Shown here piece after piece: positions 7,455 through 10,815 of a DNA stretch of 10,815 nucleotides. Location: NCBI GenBank assembly GCA_048886645.1, contig JBHLKN010000068.1, positions 1-10,815 of the forward strand, given 5' to 3'. Position 1 is the stretch's first letter, and every line of letters starts with the position of its first letter. This stretch comes from Wukongarchaeum sp048886645 (GTDB taxonomy: Archaea; Asgardarchaeota; Wukongarchaeia; Wukongarchaeales; Wukongarchaeaceae). A model generated the notes under the pieces. The model saw only the letters and a program-made list of their open reading frames with translations. It had not been told where the DNA came from and searched no databases. The position numbers and the translations under genes are program-made.

Positions 7455-7463
7455 TAAATATAA
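7453..7463 (+). promoter_or_regulatory. TATA box of the tupABC operon
   Basis: TTTAAATATAA is a strong archaeal TATA match, 83-93 bases before the tupA ATG. Transcription would start near 7485-7490, inside operator copy B, and copy A touches the upstream end of the box. A bound regulator could therefore block both TBP/TFB loading and RNA polymerase entry. Confidence 0.6.
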
Positions 7464-7481
7464 GTTTTTTGTTTGTTGATC

Positions 7482-7509
7482 ATCGATATTACTTTACATG
7501 CATAACGAT
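7482..7509. promoter_or_regulatory. Candidate ModE-type operator, copy B
   Basis: ATCGATAT (7482-7489) and ATAACGAT (7502-7509) form a nearly perfect inverted repeat (7 of 8 positions) around 12 bases, a 28-bp site like known ModE boxes. It lies 55 bp from copy A, about five helical turns, so both copies face nearly the same side of the DNA. It covers the predicted tupA transcription start. The spacer is also conserved between copies (one difference), including the ATGCAT palindrome at 7498-7503. Confidence 0.75.
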
Positions 7510-7545
7510 GAAAATAGAACATGGGACAAAATAAAGGTGAACTAG

Positions 7546-8565
7546 ATGGAAATCACAGCAAAAACGCTAACAATGATCGGTATAATTGCCATAGCAGTAA
7601 CCGTAACAAGCGCTTACTTCATGTTACAGGATGAGGATGAACTAATGCTAGCCACAACCACGAGCACCTACGATTCCGGACTCCTCGACTACATACTGCC
7701 ACCCTTTGAAGAAGAAAACGATGTCATAGTAAATGTCCTCGCAGTAGGAACAGGACAAGCCCTAGAATACGGAAAACGAGGCGACTGCGATGTTATCCTA
7801 GTACACTCAAGAACAAGCGAAGACGAATTCATGAACGAAGGATACGGATCTCTTAGATTCTGCGTAATGTACAACGACTTCGTCATCGTAGGACCCCTCG
7901 ACGATCCAGCAGATCTACTATCAATTAGCCCAGTAAACGTAACCCAGGCCTTCCTAACAATCTATGAAGAAGGAAAAGCAGGAAACATCAAATTCATATC
8001 AAGAGGAGACGACTCAGGAACTCACAAAAGAGAAAAATTACTGTGGGAAAAAGCAGGCTTCGACTATGAAAATGACATCGTTATCCCTGAAAATGTTGAC
8101 TGGTATTGGTCCGTAAGCCAAGGCATGGGTAGTACTCTCCAAATGGCTAACTGGGAAATGGCCTATACTCTTACTGATAGGGGCACATGGATTGCCTTAA
8201 AATCAAACTTAGAAGATTTAAAAATAGTATTAGAAGAGGATCCAGATTTAGTAAATCCCTATGGAGTAATAGCTGTAAATCAGACACTCCATCCATACGT
8301 TAAATTAGACCTTGCAAAGAAACTCATAAAATTCCTCATATCCACTGAAGGCCAACAACTCATAAATAACTACACAAAAGGCGGAGAACAACTCTTCTTC
8401 CCCTTATGGGACGAAAATGGCCATCATTTACACTACACCAATTGCCCAACCGTGCACGAAGAAGAAATGAACAGACCAGAAGTCGGCTTAGACCCCCCAC
8501 CATACACAGATATTCTTAATGAAGGCATCATGATACTTAACCGAAAATTCGCAATTCTAACCTAA
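7546..8565 (+). CDS. tupA: Tungstate ABC transporter substrate-binding protein
   Basis: TupA captures tungstate outside the membrane and hands it to TupB. Residues 8-24 are a hydrophobic N-terminal segment. There is no lipobox cysteine, so it is either an uncleaved membrane anchor or an ordinary signal peptide. Family motifs: ATTTSTYDSGLLDYILPPFE (36-55), with the TTTS oxyanion contact; AVGTGQALEYGKRGDCDV (66-83); SRGDDSGTHKRE (152-163); and YTLTDRGTW (207-215). These place it in the TupA/WtpA-like tungstate group rather than ModA, though molybdate cannot be excluded. The domain should end near QLFFPLW (282-288). About 50 further residues contain HH (293-294), H296, C300 and H304, an unusual tail. 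The ATG is five bases after AGGTGA (7535-7540). It is first in tupABC, behind paired ModE-like operators. Confidence 0.92.
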   Translation: MEITAKTLTMIGIIAIAVTVTSAYFMLQDEDELMLATTTSTYDSGLLDYILPPFEEENDVIVNVLAVGTGQALEYGKRGDCDVILVHSRTSEDEFMNEGYGSLRFCVMYNDFVIVGPLDDPADLLSISPVNVTQAFLTIYEEGKAGNIKFISRGDDSGTHKREKLLWEKAGFDYENDIVIPENVDWYWSVSQGMGSTLQMANWEMAYTLTDRGTWIALKSNLEDLKIVLEEDPDLVNPYGVIAVNQTLHPYVKLDLAKKLIKFLISTEGQQLINNYTKGGEQLFFPLWDENGHHLHYTNCPTVHEEEMNRPEVGLDPPPYTDILNEGIMILNRKFAILT

Positions 8566-8604
8566 AAAATACTCTCATATGTTTCTACCATTTTTATCAA
8601 ACTT

Positions 8605-8629
8605 CCCCCTTTTATCCCCCTTTTTTTAT
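8605..8629 (+). terminator. Pyrimidine tract between tupA and tupB, possible partial terminator
   Basis: The 3' part of the tupA-tupB gap has two C5-T blocks in tandem, CCCCCTTTTAT at 8605-8615 and CCCCCTTTTTTTAT at 8616-8629, the second with seven T. Archaeal RNA polymerase often stops at such T runs. A leaky stop here would make more TupA than TupBC, the usual need for a binding protein. No stem-loop is evident. Confidence 0.4.
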
Positions 8630-8689
8630 TCATGGGAAAATAATGGTGGCCGAGAAAATATGGAATATAAAAATAAAATCCTCTCAAAG

Positions 8690-8695
8690 AGGTGA
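8690..8695 (+). promoter_or_regulatory. Ribosome binding site that sets the tupB start
   Basis: AGGTGA lies seven bases before the in-frame TTG at 8703 and is identical to the site before tupA. The alternative ATG at 8643 has only a weak GGGAAA upstream. An ATG at 8699 is in another frame and stops after three codons. Confidence 0.55.
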
Positions 8696-8702
8696 AATAT
8701 GT

Positions 8703-9353
8703 TTGGTTGAACTTATTTTCAATAGAGAAATTTTTGAAATTACCCTCCTCTCCTTAAGAGTTTCTGGAACCGCGGTCTTAATAGCTGCCTGTATCGGTAT
8801 ACCCGCTGGAACCTTGATCGCACTAAATGAATTCCCTGGAAAAAACTTTCTTAGAACCATAATAAACACCCTAATGGGGCTCCCCCCAGTCCTTGTAGGT
8901 CTTTTAGTTGTTCTACTCTTTTCAAGATCTGGGCCCTTCGGGCAGGCTGGAATCCTTTTCACACCCACTGCGATGATAATCGCTCAACTAATCCTCACAT
9001 TACCCATAGTAACAGGAATAACAACTTCCGCCATTGCAAGCGTGGACGAACGAATCAGGGACACTTCTCTCTCTTTAGGAGCTGATAGTAATCAATGCAC
9101 TATAATGATCTTCAAAGAGGCAAAACTCGGTATCATGGCTTCAGTAATCGCTGCCTTTGGAGCAGCAATATCAGAAGTAGGCGCAGTAATACTGGCTGGA
9201 GGAAACATTCGATTCAAATCAAGAGTACTTACTACTGCAATAGTCGAAGAGACAGGAAGAGGAAATTTTGGCCCCGCCATGTCCTTAGGAATAATCCTTT
9301 TAACCATCGCCTTCATTGTAAACCTACTCCTCACATATCTGCAGAGGAGATAA
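8703..9353 (+). CDS. tupB: Tungstate ABC transporter permease
   Basis: This is the membrane channel of the tungstate importer. From TTG 8703 it has 216 aa with about five hydrophobic segments (about 15-41, 60-74, 84-112, 146-166 and 192-213). ITLLSLRVSGTA (13-24), FPGKNFLRTIINTLMGLPPV (44-63) and the cytoplasmic loop RDTSLSLGA...KEAKLGIMASVIAAFGAAISE (about 119-158) are typical of TupB. That loop is the EAA-like coupling region that contacts TupC. I prefer TTG 8703 because of the AGGTGA at 8690-8695. Starting at ATG 8643 would add 20 polar residues (ending ...SSQRGEIC) that do not resemble the family N-terminus. It lies 137 bp after tupA (77 bp if the ATG is used) and six bases before tupC, whose ribosome site GGAG is inside the tupB end. 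Confidence 0.88.
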   Translation: MVELIFNREIFEITLLSLRVSGTAVLIAACIGIPAGTLIALNEFPGKNFLRTIINTLMGLPPVLVGLLVVLLFSRSGPFGQAGILFTPTAMIIAQLILTLPIVTGITTSAIASVDERIRDTSLSLGADSNQCTIMIFKEAKLGIMASVIAAFGAAISEVGAVILAGGNIRFKSRVLTTAIVEETGRGNFGPAMSLGIILLTIAFIVNLLLTYLQRR

Positions 9354-9359
9354 CTTCTG

Positions 9360-10091
9360 ATGACCTTCGTAGAATTCAAAACTGTCTCAAAAAAGTTTCC
9401 AGAAAAAGAAGTCCTAAAAAACATTAGTTTTGAAGTGGAAAAAGGGGAAACTTTCGCAATAATCGGTCCAAACGGCTCGGGTAAAACCACAATACTAAGA
9501 CTACTACACATGCTAGACACTCCCACTTCTGGAAAAATAATTTTAGATGGAGAAGACACAAACTCATCCCCCCAAAACCAACTACGACTCAGAAGACGTC
9601 AAAGCATGGTGTTCCAAAACCCCATAATGTTCAGAACTACCGTCTACAAAAACATAGCAGCTGGCCTCAAATTCCGCAAAGAGAAACCAGAAGAAATCGA
9701 TAAAAAAGTCAAAGAAACCCTAAAATATTTCGACATGTTAGAATTTGAAAACCAAAAAGCCACGACTCTTTCCGGGGGAGAGATGCAAAAAGTAGCCATT
9801 GCCCGAGTTCTAGTTTTAAAACCAGAACTCCTCCTCCTAGATGAACCCACAGCCAACCTAGACCCCGCAAGCGGCGCCCTAATTGAAGAAATGATAAAAG
9901 CCATAAAACAGAAAAAAGAACACACGATAATAATGACCACTCACAACATGTTCCAAGCAAAAAGGCTCGCAGACCGCGTGGGGTTTCTATACGATGGAGA
10001 AATAATAGAATCAGGACCTGTAAAAGAAATCTTCGAAAACCCAAAAGATAAAAGAGTAAAAGCATTCATTTCAGGCGAAATAATCTTTTAA
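9360..10091 (+). CDS. tupC: Tungstate ABC transporter ATP-binding protein
   Basis: This cytoplasmic ATPase powers TupB. The 243 aa contain the full ABC set: Walker A GPNGSGKT (36-43), Q-loop Gln86 in MVFQNP, signature LSGGEMQKVAIAR (137-149), Walker B LLLLDEP (157-163) with D-loop NLD, and switch His195 in MTTHN. There is no C-terminal TOBE/Mop domain, unlike ModC, so this subunit probably does not sense the oxyanion itself; in this locus that role falls to the ModE-like regulator. The ATG at 9360 follows the tupB stop by six bases, with GGAG about 11 bases upstream, so translation is likely coupled. Position right after tupB gives the assignment; from sequence alone it could serve another oxyanion importer. 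Confidence 0.92.
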   Translation: MTFVEFKTVSKKFPEKEVLKNISFEVEKGETFAIIGPNGSGKTTILRLLHMLDTPTSGKIILDGEDTNSSPQNQLRLRRRQSMVFQNPIMFRTTVYKNIAAGLKFRKEKPEEIDKKVKETLKYFDMLEFENQKATTLSGGEMQKVAIARVLVLKPELLLLDEPTANLDPASGALIEEMIKAIKQKKEHTIIMTTHNMFQAKRLADRVGFLYDGEIIESGPVKEIFENPKDKRVKAFISGEIIF

Positions 10092-10126
10092 TCCCGCCAA
10101 TCCAATTACCATAATAAAAAAGATTA
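10081..10126 (+). repeat. Inverted repeat at the tupC stop codon
   Basis: TAATCTTTT at 10081-10089 is the exact reverse complement of AAAAGATTA at 10118-10126, with 28 bases between. The left arm runs into the tupC stop codon. An mRNA stem here could mark the 3' end of the tup message or shield it from decay. No T run follows, so it is not a classic terminator, and the arms are A/T rich. Confidence 0.3.
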
Positions 10127-10168
10127 GGTCAAAATTCTTCTAATAAACGATGTTCAAGGGTCTTATTT

Positions 10169-10789
10169 ATGGTAGATTTTAGCGTGGTCATTTTAGCCGG
10201 AGGTCCTGGCTCCCGAATGCAATCTGTTCATCATGATAAAGCCTTAATTGTTATAGATGAAAAACCTTTAATTTCTCATGTAGTGGAGGCTGTAAACTCT
10301 TTAACAGACGAAATAATTGTCGTAATAAGCCGCGAAAAAGCAGTTAAAGAATATGAAGCTATACTTCCTAAAAAAGCGCGCTTAGTTTTTGACAGATCTT
10401 CATACAAAGACATTAAAACACCCGTATTAGGCCTATTAACCGGGTGCTTGTTCTCGACTTCAGAATATATCCTATGTTTGCCATGCGACTCCCCCTACAT
10501 CGAAAAAAAAGTCTTACAGACCCTAATCGAAGAGACGAATAGTTACGATGCCGTAATACCCCGCTGGGAGAGCGGTTTCATAGAACCCCTACACGCAACC
10601 TATAAAAGAATAACAACAATTATCGCAGCAGAAAAAGCCTTAAACGAGAAAAAAATGGATATGAGGACCCTAATAAACAACCTTAAAAAAGTCAAATATA
10701 TACCCATAGAACAGTTCAAAAAAGCAGACCCAAACCTTAAAACCTTCATCAATATAAACCGACCAGAAGACCTCAAAAAAATCAAGTAA
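10169..10789 (+). CDS. mobA: MobA-like molybdenum cofactor guanylyltransferase
   Basis: MobA transfers GMP from GTP to the Mo/W-pterin cofactor, giving the MGD form used by formate and formylmethanofuran dehydrogenases. The 206 aa show an N-terminal nucleotide-binding motif VILAGGPGSRM (7-17) followed by Lys24, LPCDSPYI (104-111) with the metal-binding Asp, IEPLHATY (138-145), DMRTLINNL (164-172) and FININRPEDL (193-202), which together point to MobA rather than CobY or another sugar/GTP transferase. The loop between RM and Lys24 is longer than the usual RMGxxK, and the Gly is Gln, so nucleotide specificity deserves caution. The gene lies 77 bp after tupC. CAAGGG at 10155-10160 is a weak ribosome site, and ATAATAAAAAA near 10111-10121 could be its own TATA box. 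Context supports metal cofactor assembly. Confidence 0.85.
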   Translation: MVDFSVVILAGGPGSRMQSVHHDKALIVIDEKPLISHVVEAVNSLTDEIIVVISREKAVKEYEAILPKKARLVFDRSSYKDIKTPVLGLLTGCLFSTSEYILCLPCDSPYIEKKVLQTLIEETNSYDAVIPRWESGFIEPLHATYKRITTIIAAEKALNEKKMDMRTLINNLKKVKYIPIEQFKKADPNLKTFININRPEDLKKIK

Positions 10790-10815
10790 AACTTATTTCT
10801 TTCGGTGTTTTTGTT

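Noticed and set aside
7428..7507. The two 25-bp repeats as CRISPR repeats or transposon ends
   Set aside because: There are only two copies, no cas genes, no transposase and no inverted terminal arrangement; promoter position and ModE-like symmetry explain them better.
9092..9559. Minus-strand open frame of 155 codons across tupB and tupC
   Set aside because: It overlaps two well-supported genes on the other strand and spans their junction; no family motif is seen.
10169..10789. Reading the last gene as CobY, the archaeal cobinamide-phosphate guanylyltransferase, given the corrinoid-dependent cdh genes nearby
   Set aside because: EPLHATY, the DMRTLINNL segment and FININRPEDL are MobA-type features, and the tup genes next to it favour metal-pterin cofactor work.

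Overview
The window looks like archaeal chromosome. It carries the short archaeal form of acetyl-CoA synthase (CdhC, 478 aa) and the corrinoid protein subunit CdhD. Candidate start regions have AT-rich TATA-like boxes rather than bacterial -35/-10 pairs, ribosome binding sites read GAGGTG, AGGTGA or AGGAG, and TTG starts occur. An anaerobic archaeon with a Wood-Ljungdahl pathway fits. A member of the TACK group such as Bathyarchaeia is my guess, but lineage cannot be fixed from this sequence alone.

Layout, left to right. Positions 1-257 (minus) hold the N-terminal part of a protein-L-isoaspartate O-methyltransferase-like gene cut by the window edge. Next is a malic enzyme (333-1625, minus), then an AT-rich divergent intergenic region (1626-1921), then a complete S9-family serine peptidase (1922-3784, plus) whose arginine codon use differs from its neighbours. 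It converges with the minus-strand pair cdhC-cdhD (6515 down to 3797), the carbon-carbon bond-forming end of CODH/ACS. Upstream on the same strand is a ModE-type regulator (6769-7365, minus). Facing it across a 180-bp control region is a plus-strand tungstate uptake cluster tupA-tupB-tupC (7546-10091), followed by a mobA-like molybdenum cofactor nucleotidyltransferase (10169-10789).

How the genes fit together. TupABC would import tungstate (or molybdate). MobA would attach GMP to the metal-pterin cofactor. The ModE-like protein, which has a DNA-binding wHTH and a single oxyanion-binding Mop domain, would sense the metal. Bis-MGD enzymes such as formylmethanofuran dehydrogenase open the archaeal methyl branch of the Wood-Ljungdahl pathway, and CdhC/CdhD complete it to acetyl-CoA. 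The malic enzyme would link C4 acids to pyruvate. No W/Mo enzyme and no cdhA, cdhB or cdhE is in the window.

The most notable non-coding feature is a pair of near-identical 25-bp direct repeats in the regulator/tupA control region. Each is an imperfect inverted repeat with the half-site pattern CG-TAT...ATA-CG, and they flank a strong TATA box. They resemble the ModE operator known from bacteria and probably form the metal-responsive switch of the tup genes. I see no RNA genes, CRISPR arrays or insertion sequences.
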